NCBI RefSeq assembly: GCF_027924105.1
Contig: NZ_AP026972.1
Span: forward strand, 248,001-312,000
DNA from: Polynucleobacter sp. KF022
GTDB taxonomy: Bacteria > Pseudomonadota > Gammaproteobacteria > Burkholderiales > Burkholderiaceae
Reading direction: 5' to 3'
Length of the DNA stretch: 64,000 bases
This document shows positions 50,682 to 60,026 of this stretch, in pieces; the stretch's first letter is position 1, and each line of letters begins with the position of its first letter. A program made the translations under genes and the position numbers. The notes beneath the pieces are model-generated. The model did not search any database and was not told the DNA's origin. It saw only the letters and a list, made by a program, of their open reading frames with translations.

Positions 50682-51680
50682 ATGAGCAAAGAGTTTAATC
50701 AAAAGATTTACGTGGCTGGTCACCGCGGTATGGTGGGTTCGGCTATTGTGAGAATTCTTAAGATCCAAGGCTATAGCAATATTGTGACCAGAACCCACGC
50801 AGAATTGGAGCTAACGAATCAAGCTGCTGTAAGAACTTTCTTTGAACAAGAAAAACCAGCTCAAGTTTATTTAGCCGCTGCAAAGGTGGGTGGTATTCAT
50901 GCAAACAATACTTTTCCAGCGGACTTCATTTATCAAAACTTAATGATGGAGGCTAACGTCATTCATCAAGCTTTTGAGAGTGGCGTTAAGAAGCTGCTAT
51001 TTTTAGGTTCGAGTTGTATTTACCCTAAGCTCGCTCCTCAGCCTATGTCTGAAAATGCCTTGCTAACTGGACTGCTAGAGCCTACTAATGAGCCTTATGC
51101 TATTGCCAAGATTGCTGGCATTAAATTATGCGAGAGTTACAACCGTCAATATGGACAAAGCCATGGCATTGACTATCGCTCAGTCATGCCAACTAATTTA
51201 TATGGGCCAGGCGATAACTATCATCCCGAGAACAGTCACGTTATCCCAGCATTAATTAGGCGCTTTCATGAGGCTAAGGCGGTCAATGCTCCTGAAGTAT
51301 TGATTTGGGGAACCGGTACTCCAAAGCGTGAGTTTCTTTATGTGGATGATATGGCTGCTGCCTCGGTCTTTGTGATGGATTTGGCCAAGAGTGCATATGA
51401 ACAACATACTTTACCGATGCAAAGTCATATTAATGTAGGCTTTGGGTCTGATGTCACGATTGCTGAGCTAGCAACAGCAGTTGCAAAAGCAACTGATTAT
51501 TCTGGAAAGATTAGTTTTGATTCCTCTAAACCTGATGGTGCTCCTCGAAAATGGATGGACTCATCCCGCTTAAATCGATTGGGATGGCAAGCTAAGGTAG
51601 ATTTGGAGTCTGGTCTCAAAAAAGCATATGAAGATTTTTTAAAAATACACTCAGAAGCTAAAACAGGAAATTTATCTTGA
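50682..51680 (+). CDS. fcl: GDP-L-fucose synthase
   Basis: Epimerises and reduces the Gmd product to GDP-L-fucose. A 332-residue SDR. YVAGHRGMVGSAIVRIL is the NADP motif (about residues 10-26), LGSSCIYPKLAPQPMSENAL and YAIAKIAGIKLCESYNRQYG carry the catalytic Ser/Tyr/Lys, and TNLYGPGDNYHPENSHVIPA is typical. The product is the donor needed by GT10 enzymes such as that at 7.1-8.1 kb. Overlaps the next gene by 4 bases. Confidence 0.97.
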   Translation: MSKEFNQKIYVAGHRGMVGSAIVRILKIQGYSNIVTRTHAELELTNQAAVRTFFEQEKPAQVYLAAAKVGGIHANNTFPADFIYQNLMMEANVIHQAFESGVKKLLFLGSSCIYPKLAPQPMSENALLTGLLEPTNEPYAIAKIAGIKLCESYNRQYGQSHGIDYRSVMPTNLYGPGDNYHPENSHVIPALIRRFHEAKAVNAPEVLIWGTGTPKREFLYVDDMAAASVFVMDLAKSAYEQHTLPMQSHINVGFGSDVTIAELATAVAKATDYSGKISFDSSKPDGAPRKWMDSSRLNRLGWQAKVDLESGLKKAYEDFLKIHSEAKTGNLS

Positions 51681-52735
51681 GAATTGGCTTTCATACCAAT
51701 AATCTCTCATTCCGCGGCGCAGAAATTGCCGTATTTGATAACGCATTGCACAATCAACCATTACTTCACAATGAATCTTTCATTTTTTACAAAAGTAAAT
51801 TACCTAGCGAGCCCACAGTAGTTAGTAAGTTTGAAAAAAACTTCAACAGCTTTGCCTACCAGGATGCTGATCATCTAGCACGCCTAGCAGATCAAAAAAA
51901 ACTCGATTTACTATACTTCATTAAATCTGGAGAGCGTGACGGCGATATTATTGGTAACGTGCCTTGTGCAGTACACGCAGTCTTTCCAACTAAAGTAGAG
52001 CAGTTTTATGGTGATAAGTTAGCTTTTGTATCTCAGTGGTTAGCAAAGGAGTATTCCAACTGTAAAGTTCCGTTTGTACCCCACATGATTGATTTGCCTG
52101 AGGTGCGTGGTGACCTGCGTGCAGAACTCAATATTCCTAAAGATGCCGCTGTGTTGGCAAGCTATGGAGGAGGCGATAGCTTCAACCTTCCTTTTGTGCA
52201 CGAGACTATTCTCAAGGCGCTCTCAAAGCGTAAGGATTTATATTTTATCTTTATGAACTTTGCTCTCTTTGCGCAGCATGAGAGATTAATCTTTTTACCA
52301 GGCAATTCCGATATTAACTACAAGATGCAGTTTATTAATACTGCTGATGGCATGATTCATGCGCGCGGTATTGGTGAGAGTTTTGGGTTGGCTTGTGGCG
52401 AGTTTTCTATTAAGAATAAGCCAGTGATGACCTATGCTATGTCACCTCAGCGAAGCCACATTGAGATCTTGGGAGATAAGGCGCTCCTCTACAAGGGCAG
52501 AAGAGATCTGGAAGAATTATTGCTAAGCTTTAACCAAAAAATCCAGAATGAGAAAAACTGGGATGCCTATAGCAAAGAATTCTCTCCTCAAGCGATCATG
52601 CCCAAGTTTGATAGCATTTTCATTAAAGAACCAGATTTTGATCCTAAATTAATAGTCCCCTTAGATAAGTTGGCGCTAGAGGGCTATCGCTTTAGCCGTA
52701 AGTTAAGAAATTTATCTAAGAAACTTTACCTCTAA
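51677..52735 (+). CDS. Putative glycosyltransferase, GT4-like
   Basis: A 352-residue protein starting MRIGFHTNNLSFRGAEIAVF, a GT4-like N-terminal strand and glycine region. The second domain has AVLASYGGGDSFNLPFVHET and GMIHARGIGESFGLACGEFS (about residues 225-245), the position of the donor-site E-x-F-G-x-x-x-x-E motif. The start is TTG at 51677 in a TTGA overlap with fcl. Substrate unknown; context suggests a fucose or mannose polysaccharide. Confidence 0.68.
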   Translation: MRIGFHTNNLSFRGAEIAVFDNALHNQPLLHNESFIFYKSKLPSEPTVVSKFEKNFNSFAYQDADHLARLADQKKLDLLYFIKSGERDGDIIGNVPCAVHAVFPTKVEQFYGDKLAFVSQWLAKEYSNCKVPFVPHMIDLPEVRGDLRAELNIPKDAAVLASYGGGDSFNLPFVHETILKALSKRKDLYFIFMNFALFAQHERLIFLPGNSDINYKMQFINTADGMIHARGIGESFGLACGEFSIKNKPVMTYAMSPQRSHIEILGDKALLYKGRRDLEELLLSFNQKIQNEKNWDAYSKEFSPQAIMPKFDSIFIKEPDFDPKLIVPLDKLALEGYRFSRKLRNLSKKLYL

Positions 52736-52740
52736 AGCAT

Positions 52741-53742
52741 ATGAATATTCTTCTAACGGGTGGTCTAGGATTTATTGGAAGCCATACTGCTGTAGTGCTT
52801 AGTCAGCAAGGTCATCAAGTCACGATTCTAGATAATTTGTGTAACAGCCAAATTGGTGTTCTAGCTAATCTGGAAAAAATTACCAACCAAAAATTACCGT
52901 TCTACGAGGCAGATGTACGGGATACCCAAATGCTCTGTAAGGTGCTTTCAGAAAATCAAATTGAGGTCGTGATTCATTTTGCGGGACTTAAATCCGTTTC
53001 CGAGTCAGCGCAAGACCCCCTGAAGTACTACGACAATAATGTGGGCGGTACTATTGGGTTAATTGAGGCAATGCAAGTGCAGAAGATTAACAAGCTGATT
53101 TTCAGTTCGAGTGCGACAGTCTATGGCATTCCTCATTACTTACCTTGTGATGAAGATCATCCGCTGGCCCCTATAAATACCTATGGCAAAACTAAATTAC
53201 AAGCCGAAGAGATTATGCGGGATCTAGTCGTGTCGGATCCAGCCTGGTCCATAGTTGCTTTGCGTTACTTCAATCCGATTGGTGCTCACGAATCTGGTCT
53301 GCTCGGAGAAGTGCCTAATGGCGTGCCTAATAATCTAATGCCTTATGTATGCCAGGTTGCTATTGGCAAGCTTCCGCATCTCAATGTCTTTGGAGATGAC
53401 TACGAGACTAAAGATGGTACTGGTGAGCGCGACTATATTCACGTGATGGATTTGGCAGAGGGTCACTTGGCAGCGCTCAATTACGTAAATCACTGTCCTG
53501 GTTTTGAGGTGATTAATTTAGGAACGGGTATTCCTTGCAGCGTATATGAGGTAATTGCAGCCTTTGAAAAATCTGCCCGTCGCACAATTGCTAAAAAAGT
53601 TCAGCCTCGTCGTAGTGGGGACTTACCAATCTATTTTGCTAAAGCAGATAAGGCAAAACAATTATTAGGGTGGTCTGCTAAGCGTGACTTGCAAACGATG
53701 TGCGATAGCTCCTGGAAATTTCAGGAAAATTTAAGTAAATAG
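52741..53742 (+). CDS. galE: UDP-glucose 4-epimerase
   Basis: Interconverts UDP-glucose and UDP-galactose. A 333-residue SDR. The NAD motif GGLGFIGSHTAVVLSQQG is at about residues 7-24; IDDVIHFAGLKSV-type VVIHFAGLKSVSESAQDP, FSSSATVYGIPHYLP, YGKTKLQAEEI and LRYFNPIGAHESGLLGEVPN are diagnostic of GalE. It follows a glycosyltransferase by 5 bases. Supplies UDP-galactose to the locus. Confidence 0.95.
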   Translation: MNILLTGGLGFIGSHTAVVLSQQGHQVTILDNLCNSQIGVLANLEKITNQKLPFYEADVRDTQMLCKVLSENQIEVVIHFAGLKSVSESAQDPLKYYDNNVGGTIGLIEAMQVQKINKLIFSSSATVYGIPHYLPCDEDHPLAPINTYGKTKLQAEEIMRDLVVSDPAWSIVALRYFNPIGAHESGLLGEVPNGVPNNLMPYVCQVAIGKLPHLNVFGDDYETKDGTGERDYIHVMDLAEGHLAALNYVNHCPGFEVINLGTGIPCSVYEVIAAFEKSARRTIAKKVQPRRSGDLPIYFAKADKAKQLLGWSAKRDLQTMCDSSWKFQENLSK

Positions 53743-53771
53743 AGCCTAGAAAATCACTAATCAAATATAGA

Positions 53772-55187
53772 ATGAGTTCACTTATTAGCACATCAAGATA
53801 TCAAACTCTACCTAACTGGGTCATTTATCTTCAGTGCGCGCTTTTTGCCATTCTCAATGGGATTTGGATATTGCCCGAGACAATTTTAGTGCGTCATATT
53901 TGTCTAATTGTAGGCGCGCTCATTAGTGTTTACGTCATTTATCAAAATCGCTCTTTACTGCTTGGTAAATATGCTGTTCCGCTAGCATTATTGCTCCTAC
54001 TCTTTGTTTGGGTTGTGATTCGCCTATTTACACTAAGCACTGACTATCAGGCTCAATGGTATGAGTTTTCGACTATCTGGAAGCGTACCCTGATAGGGTT
54101 TATTTTTGCCATTGGTTTTGGCATTAGCTTGTCTCAACAGGCTAGTACTATTTATAAAAATAGCAACGAGGGCTCTGGCGCTGTCTGGATTTCTTGGTGG
54201 ATAGTCTATGCAGGTATTGCACTACCAACACTGATTTATTTAGTGAAATATTTTGCTTTTTATAGCTTTACCCATTGGGATATTCAAATCCCTGATTTTT
54301 TAAAGCTGTATAACGATCAGCAGCATGCAAGATATTTTGTGCACAAATCATCATATGTATTCTTTTGTTTACCGCTTCTGGCTATTTCGATAGCGCGCAT
54401 CACTCAGGCGGCCTTACAAGATAAGTTAATGAAAATAGAAACGCTGATTTATAGCATTAGCATTGTGGCAGTCTTCTTTAACTTCTATAGCTTAGTTATC
54501 CGAAATGGTATGCTTTACGGATTTATCCTAATACTCATTTCATTAGGTATTATTTTGATTCATGCACTGAACTCAAAAACAGTATCAAAGCGCAATCTAT
54601 TTATTGCGATCATGATTTTAGCCATTCCCCTCTCTCTGGCAATTCACCAATATCGTACCAATCATCATTGGAATTCATTGGCTTCTGATGCTCGGATAGC
54701 GCTAGATGTTGATCGCTATGATTTATGGAAGGATCCCGACAATGAAAAGCCGATCAATGAATTTGGAAAGCCGGTATTTGGCTCTAACTATGAAAGATTG
54801 GCTTGGGCAGTGGTGGCGATTAGATTGATTGAAGAGCGACCCTTGGGTTATGGATTAGTCGAAAGATCATTTGGGCATCTAGCTAGAGAAAAGTGGCCCG
54901 AGAGCAAGGTTCAGCAATGTCACAGTGGTTGGCTAGATTGGACTCTGGGAATGGGAATTCCAGGACTTGTATTGATATTGGGAGCTGGTCTCTTGGCGTG
55001 GCACCAATCCAAAAAAACTCCGCAACCTTGGCGAGACCTTAGTCGTTGGTGTTTGGGCATTTTGCTCTTAATGTATTGCACTACCGAACTCTCTTCCAAG
55101 GTCTACATAGATGCCCTTGTATTTATGATTGCCCTTGTCACGAGCTTAGGTTTTTCATCTGCAACTCTAAAAAAAGAGCATGCATAA
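53772..55187 (+). CDS. O-antigen ligase/polymerase (Wzy/WaaL type)
   Basis: A 471-residue polytopic protein with about eleven hydrophobic segments. The large periplasmic loop lies around residues 290-390 and carries RLAWAVVAIRLIEERPLGYG and QQCHSGWLDWTLGMGIPGLV, the O-antigen ligase-family pattern (H-S/N-x-W/x-x ... G-x-x-G). Wzy polymerases and WaaL ligases share this family and cannot be told apart here. Overlaps the flippase gene by 8 bases. Confidence 0.8.
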   Translation: MSSLISTSRYQTLPNWVIYLQCALFAILNGIWILPETILVRHICLIVGALISVYVIYQNRSLLLGKYAVPLALLLLLFVWVVIRLFTLSTDYQAQWYEFSTIWKRTLIGFIFAIGFGISLSQQASTIYKNSNEGSGAVWISWWIVYAGIALPTLIYLVKYFAFYSFTHWDIQIPDFLKLYNDQQHARYFVHKSSYVFFCLPLLAISIARITQAALQDKLMKIETLIYSISIVAVFFNFYSLVIRNGMLYGFILILISLGIILIHALNSKTVSKRNLFIAIMILAIPLSLAIHQYRTNHHWNSLASDARIALDVDRYDLWKDPDNEKPINEFGKPVFGSNYERLAWAVVAIRLIEERPLGYGLVERSFGHLAREKWPESKVQQCHSGWLDWTLGMGIPGLVLILGAGLLAWHQSKKTPQPWRDLSRWCLGILLLMYCTTELSSKVYIDALVFMIALVTSLGFSSATLKKEHA

Positions 55188-56460
55188 GAAGATTATTACC
55201 AATTCATTTTTCTTATTGCTCGATCGTGGTTTGAGATTAGCAGTTAGTTTTGCAGTCGGCATTTTTATTGCCCGTTTTTATGGCCCAGAACAATTTGGTC
55301 AGCTCAACTATGTCTTAGCTACAGCCAGCCTATTTGGCAGTCTTTCATCTTTAGGTTTTGATGATATTGTCCCGCGTGACATGGCTGCTTTGGATCATGA
55401 AAATATTTCTCGTGCAGATATGCAAAAGACTGCTTTGCTCATGCGTTTATTAGGGGGTATGCTGGCTTTAAGTTTAGTGTTGCTTTTAATTTATCAAGAG
55501 TATGGGTTCACGCAAATTTTTTGGATTGCTTTGGTTTTGGCGCCCTACTTGCCAATTCAAGCAACCGATATATATGAGTTTCGTTTACGAGTCGAAGATC
55601 AATTTTCAAAAATTGCTTTTAGTAGGAGTCTTGGTTCATTAGCCGGTAGTGCTCTAAAGTGTTTAGTCATTTTCTTAGGATTGCCCATTACTTTTTTGGC
55701 AGCGGCAATGACTAGTGAATACATCATTACTGCTGGCGCATTCAAATTATTTGTACGTGGTAAAGCTTACGTTAAAGGCATATTCCAGCCAGTCTATGCT
55801 AAAGCATTAATTCAACGTTCCTGGAAAATTATTTTGGCAGGCACCATCATCATGTGCCAAGTAAGAATTGAATATTTTCTAGTAGAGAAGTTTTTGGGTT
55901 GGGAGTCCTTGGGGCAATACTCTGCAGCGTTGAAAATTTTTGAGGTTATTGATGTTGTTTGCGTGATATTAGTAACGGTACTGATGCCTAAATTAGCTTC
56001 GATAGTAAGCGCGGAAAATCTTTTGCAATATAGTCGCAGAACCTATTTGTTGGGAATAATGGTGTATTTAACTCTTATACCTGCAATGATTATCTTGTCG
56101 CTTATCTTTCCCTATGCATATGGGAGTCAGTATGCTCAAGCAGCAGTTTTATTACCCTGGCTATTTCTCCGACCCTTTTTTAGCATGCTCAATTCTGTGC
56201 GTGGCATGTTTTTGATTTTGCAAAATAATTATTGGCTGCCAGCCATGTGCTCCAGTTTTGGTTTATTAGCAAGCTTAATTATTGGGTATAAATTAATACC
56301 GGCTTATGGTTTATTTGGTGCGGTAGCCACTACTTTGTCAGGCATGTTTGCCTTGACAATTCTGTCTGATCTTTTGTTTAACCGTAAAAATGTTATAGCT
56401 ATTTTTACTTGCTACAAAGAATGGCATTACTTTGCCAAACTGGTAACTAACCGCTTCTAA
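55180..56460 (+). CDS. Flippase, Wzx/polysaccharide-transporter type
   Basis: A 426-residue membrane protein with about twelve hydrophobic segments. SFAVGIFIARFYGPEQFGQL at the N-terminus (about 22-41) and LNYVLATASLFGSLSSLGFD follow the polysaccharide biosynthesis protein family pattern, then LEKFLGWESLGQYSAALKIF-like VEKFLGWESLGQYSAALKIF. It would move lipid-linked oligosaccharides across the inner membrane. Shares one base with the next gene. Confidence 0.85.
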   Translation: MHKKIITNSFFLLLDRGLRLAVSFAVGIFIARFYGPEQFGQLNYVLATASLFGSLSSLGFDDIVPRDMAALDHENISRADMQKTALLMRLLGGMLALSLVLLLIYQEYGFTQIFWIALVLAPYLPIQATDIYEFRLRVEDQFSKIAFSRSLGSLAGSALKCLVIFLGLPITFLAAAMTSEYIITAGAFKLFVRGKAYVKGIFQPVYAKALIQRSWKIILAGTIIMCQVRIEYFLVEKFLGWESLGQYSAALKIFEVIDVVCVILVTVLMPKLASIVSAENLLQYSRRTYLLGIMVYLTLIPAMIILSLIFPYAYGSQYAQAAVLLPWLFLRPFFSMLNSVRGMFLILQNNYWLPAMCSSFGLLASLIIGYKLIPAYGLFGAVATTLSGMFALTILSDLLFNRKNVIAIFTCYKEWHYFAKLVTNRF

Positions 56461-57656
56461 TGCATACCTTAATCTACTTTCATGATGCGGCTCTGGCACA
56501 CGCTCAGTATTTACTGAAGGCATTTGCACACAATTCCAGTATTAGTCAATTAACCGTCGTCTATCCTGAAGGGCGCGGGCAAGATCCAATTTTCTCAGTC
56601 AGCAGTGAATCCGATGAACTGCTGTATCCAAAAGCATATGAAATGGTTGGCGTACGTAGCAGTCGCTTACGTATCAAGTGGGGTAATTTCTTTGACCTTC
56701 AAAAAGTGATCGCTACTCAAAAACCTGACTATGTCATTGTTTTAGATGAGGCTTATTCGATTAATGCCTTTCTGATTGGATTGGCTGTCAAAGTTAGTGG
56801 TTTGAGGATTCCAGTTGTTTGTTACGGCTTTGAAAATATCAATCAATCGCCTCCATTTAAATGGTTTTTACGTGATCCATTAAAACACTTTTTACCATTT
56901 ATACGAAAGACTTTGCGCTATATCTTCGTTGATAAATTGCTTCAACCGATTAGAGTTCAATTGATTCATGGAGCCCTTATTTCTTATCAAGAGTGCGCTC
57001 AAGTCATAGAACAAACCGGTTGGAAATTACCCATGCAAGAACAGTGGTGCGGCGTCGATGTTGATTTATTTAATGCGCATTCAAAAGTGACAACTCAAAA
57101 AAGTACTGAAACGTCAAGTGTAATAGCTTATGTAGGGCGCTTTGTTCCGGAAAAAGGAATTTTAGATCTTTTAAATGCTTTAACTTTGTTGCCAGAGCAT
57201 TGTATTTTGCTGTTGATTGGGGCGGGGCCTGAGGAAGAGCTTATTAAACAAAAGACTGCTCAATTAAGCTTGAGTGACCGAGTGAGAATTTTTCCTCCCA
57301 TGGGGCTAGATCGTTTGGCGCGACAACTACAAGAGGTTGATGTGTTGGCCTTGCCTTCGCATACCGAAGTTTTCTGGAAAGAGCAGTATGGCCGTGTTTT
57401 GGTAGAGGCAATGGCTGCCGGTATTCCGGTGGTGGGTAGTCGCTCAGGGGCAATTCCTTATGTCATCGGGGACGAGTTACGAACCTTTGAAGAGGGTGAT
57501 CATCAAGGTATTTGTAATGCAATTCAGGTGGCTTTGAGTATGAGTCCAGATCAATGTCAACATCTCCAGCTAAGAGCCAGGAGGGGCAGTGCACAGCAAT
57601 TTGCTCAGGCTTTTATCAATTTTTATCAGAAACTTTTACCTTCTGTGCGTTCATGA
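56460..57656 (+). CDS. Glycosyltransferase family 4
   Basis: A 398-residue GT-B transferase. The donor domain is clear: VIAYVGRFVPEKGILDLLNA at about residues 220-239, then LLLIGAGPEEELIKQKTAQL, VDVLALPSHTEVFWKEQYGR and VLVEAMAAGIPVVGSRSGAI. CGVDVDLFNAHSK precedes the donor domain as usual. Overlaps the following gene by 4 bases (ATGA). Confidence 0.9.
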   Translation: MHTLIYFHDAALAHAQYLLKAFAHNSSISQLTVVYPEGRGQDPIFSVSSESDELLYPKAYEMVGVRSSRLRIKWGNFFDLQKVIATQKPDYVIVLDEAYSINAFLIGLAVKVSGLRIPVVCYGFENINQSPPFKWFLRDPLKHFLPFIRKTLRYIFVDKLLQPIRVQLIHGALISYQECAQVIEQTGWKLPMQEQWCGVDVDLFNAHSKVTTQKSTETSSVIAYVGRFVPEKGILDLLNALTLLPEHCILLLIGAGPEEELIKQKTAQLSLSDRVRIFPPMGLDRLARQLQEVDVLALPSHTEVFWKEQYGRVLVEAMAAGIPVVGSRSGAIPYVIGDELRTFEEGDHQGICNAIQVALSMSPDQCQHLQLRARRGSAQQFAQAFINFYQKLLPSVRS

Positions 57657-58774
57657 AATATTTTCGTCGTAATCCCATCGCTCAAATACGACTTCAGGTA
57701 ATTGATTGGTGGTGCCAATTGTGCTCTGTCTTGCGCCAGCCTTTACCGCTGCCGCAGCAGTTGCAGCGGATCTTAATTGCCAATCCAGCACATTTAGGTG
57801 ATGCAGTCATTACCACTGCAGTACTTAGGGAGCTCAAGAAACAATACCCACATCTCATTATTGATGTACTGTGCGGAAGTTGGAGTGCGCCAATTTTTGA
57901 GGCGCATCCAGCGGTCCATAAGATTTACACGCTTGATTTACCTATGCTCAATCGTCGTCCTATTTCAGTCCAAGATAAGCAACTCCAATATCATCTTGGG
58001 TATCAACAGTTAAAAATTGAGCTACAAAAAGAGCGTTACGACTTAGTTGCTAGCGTTTATGCCTACGAGCCTAGCTATATACCGGTAGTGGATAGGCTAT
58101 TGAAAGCTCCCATAGTAGGATTCTCATCAGCTGGGTATGGCCCTTTGCTTGCTAAATCATTTAATACCGCGCATTTCGATTGGCATGAAGTCCAACACCA
58201 GGTGAAAGTGCTGGAGGATTTTCTTGGAGAGCCTAAGTCACTAGAGGATTATCAAATTTGGTTAGAACAAGGTATTCCCACTATTACAGGGGATATGCCC
58301 TACGTTGTGTTACACCCAGGCACTGGTGAGCCGAGTAAGGAATGGAGTATTGATGGGTGGCAAAAGGTGCTCAATCATCTAAAAATGCGAAATGTGCGTG
58401 TAGTTATTACTGGGCACGGTGAGCGTGAGCAAAAAATAGCTAAGGCTCTAGCGGAGGGGGTTAATGGAATTGTGGTTGAAAATTGGGTGGGTCGATTATC
58501 GTTTAAAGACTTTTGTCAAACCATTGCTGGAGCACGCCTTTTAATCAGCGTTGAATCAGTTGCCGCACATATTGCTTCAAATTACAAAGTACCAACATTA
58601 ATTGCTGCTTTTGGGAAAACCAATCTTAAGCGCTGGCAACCTCTTGGCGGCCTTACGCAATTAATTGATATGCGACAGGACTCTAAAAAAAGTGAAAAAT
58701 TATTTTTTGAGCGCCTCGAAGTGCTGCTACATCAAAAAAATATCACGCTAAAAGAAGGTATTAAAGCATCATGA
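57653..58774 (+). CDS. GT9-family glycosyltransferase (heptosyltransferase-like)
   Basis: A 373-residue protein. RILIANPAHLGDAVITTAVL (about residues 40-59) is the GT9 hallmark; VVLHPGTGEPSKEWSIDGWQ and LLISVESVAAHIASNYKVPT are the donor-domain motifs. The ATG at 57653 overlaps the previous stop as ATGA and is preferred over a longer reading that begins at 57554 inside the upstream gene. Heptosyltransferase by family; sugar not certain. Confidence 0.85.
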   Translation: MKYFRRNPIAQIRLQVIDWWCQLCSVLRQPLPLPQQLQRILIANPAHLGDAVITTAVLRELKKQYPHLIIDVLCGSWSAPIFEAHPAVHKIYTLDLPMLNRRPISVQDKQLQYHLGYQQLKIELQKERYDLVASVYAYEPSYIPVVDRLLKAPIVGFSSAGYGPLLAKSFNTAHFDWHEVQHQVKVLEDFLGEPKSLEDYQIWLEQGIPTITGDMPYVVLHPGTGEPSKEWSIDGWQKVLNHLKMRNVRVVITGHGEREQKIAKALAEGVNGIVVENWVGRLSFKDFCQTIAGARLLISVESVAAHIASNYKVPTLIAAFGKTNLKRWQPLGGLTQLIDMRQDSKKSEKLFFERLEVLLHQKNITLKEGIKAS

Positions 58775-59859
58775 CAATGATGACTATTGATGTGCGCTTT
58801 ATCAATGCTTCGGGAATTGGTACCTACATTAAAGAGCTTGTGCCGGGGGTGATACGCAGTTTGCCGCAGTATGAATTCGCATTGCTTGGCAAGCCTGAAG
58901 AAATTGCCTCGCTTAAGTTGCCTAGTGATGCCAAGATTAAGGTTATCTCAGCATCATCAAAAATGTATTCCCTAAAAGAACAGTGGGAAATCCCTAGGTT
59001 AATTCCAAGCAAGAGCAGACTTTATTTTTCTCCCCACTACCCAACACCTATAGGCTATCGCGGGAAGCTAGTTGCCACCGTCCACGATCTTTTTCACTTA
59101 GCTATGCCTGATTTAGTGAGAGGGCTTCATAAAAAAGCCTATGCTAAGTGGATGCTTAATCGACTTGCTCATAAGGCAGATGTAATTATCACTGTCTCGG
59201 AATTTAGCAAGGCTGAGTTTGCAAAATACATTGACTCTGATGTGGATAAAGTGCACGCCATTCCTTTAGGGGTTAATAAAGACTGGTTCAATCTTTCAAG
59301 CCTACCGAATCCACATCCGCGGCCATACCTTTTATTTATTGGAAATGTTAAGCCGAATAAAAACCTGAGTAATTTAGTACTCGCTTATCAAAAATTACTT
59401 TTAAAAATCCCACATGATTTAGTGATCATTGGAAAAAAGGATGGTTTTCATTCCCCTGATCAAACAGTTTATGAGATTGCAAAAGCTTATCCTGATCGAA
59501 TTCACTTTACCGGTTTTGTGCCTGAGGCACTCTTAAAGTCATATATGGATCACGCAAGCGTATTTATTTTTCCTTCCATCTATGAGGGTTTCGGACTGCC
59601 ACCACTTGAAGCTATGGCTGCAGGTATTCCCACTATTGTTTCGCATTCAGCATCTTTGCCAGAAGTATGTGGCGATGCAAGTCTATATTGCGATCCCTAC
59701 AGCGTTAATGATGTTGCTCAAAAAATTGAACAATTAATTGTTGACCCACTTTTGCAAAATGAGTTACATACTAAAGGTCTTGATAGGGCGAAAGAATTTA
59801 CCTGGGATAAAACGATCGAAAAGACCGCCCTATTACTAGACGAGGAGGCGCAAAATTAA
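58771..59859 (+). CDS. Glycosyltransferase family 4 (WbdA/mannosyltransferase-like)
   Basis: A 362-residue GT4 protein. TIDVRFINASGIGTYIKELV at the N-terminus is typical of GT4 proteins acting on mannose- or rhamnose-type glycans, and YFSPHYPTPIGYRGKLVATV with HDLFHLAMPD follows. The donor domain has YLLFIGNVKPNKNLSNLVLA and IYEGFGLPPLEAMAAGIPTI (about 270-289). Overlaps the previous gene by 4 bases. Last gene of the run before a 167-base gap. Confidence 0.9.
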   Translation: MTMMTIDVRFINASGIGTYIKELVPGVIRSLPQYEFALLGKPEEIASLKLPSDAKIKVISASSKMYSLKEQWEIPRLIPSKSRLYFSPHYPTPIGYRGKLVATVHDLFHLAMPDLVRGLHKKAYAKWMLNRLAHKADVIITVSEFSKAEFAKYIDSDVDKVHAIPLGVNKDWFNLSSLPNPHPRPYLLFIGNVKPNKNLSNLVLAYQKLLLKIPHDLVIIGKKDGFHSPDQTVYEIAKAYPDRIHFTGFVPEALLKSYMDHASVFIFPSIYEGFGLPPLEAMAAGIPTIVSHSASLPEVCGDASLYCDPYSVNDVAQKIEQLIVDPLLQNELHTKGLDRAKEFTWDKTIEKTALLLDEEAQN

Positions 59860-60026
59860 TAATCACGCCTGTATTAGGAAAATAGGCCAAAATAAAAAAT
59901 AAATTCACCTGTAACCCTAAAAAGTAAGTTTCCAGGCGTATTGGAAAGAATTTACTCTGAGGCTCAAGTAATCCTAGTCATCTAATTAGATAACTTTTTT
60001 TGGTCTTATAGGGCGCCTGATAGAAT
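59860..60026 (+). promoter_or_regulatory. Intergenic region with a candidate promoter
   Basis: 167 AT-rich bases. A 12-base palindrome ATCTAATTAGAT lies near 59979-59990. TAGAAT at 60021-60026 could be a -10 element, with TTGGTC at 60000-60005 as a poor -35 (15-base spacer). If so, transcription would start at about the second ATG (60033). Evidence is weak. Confidence 0.3.
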
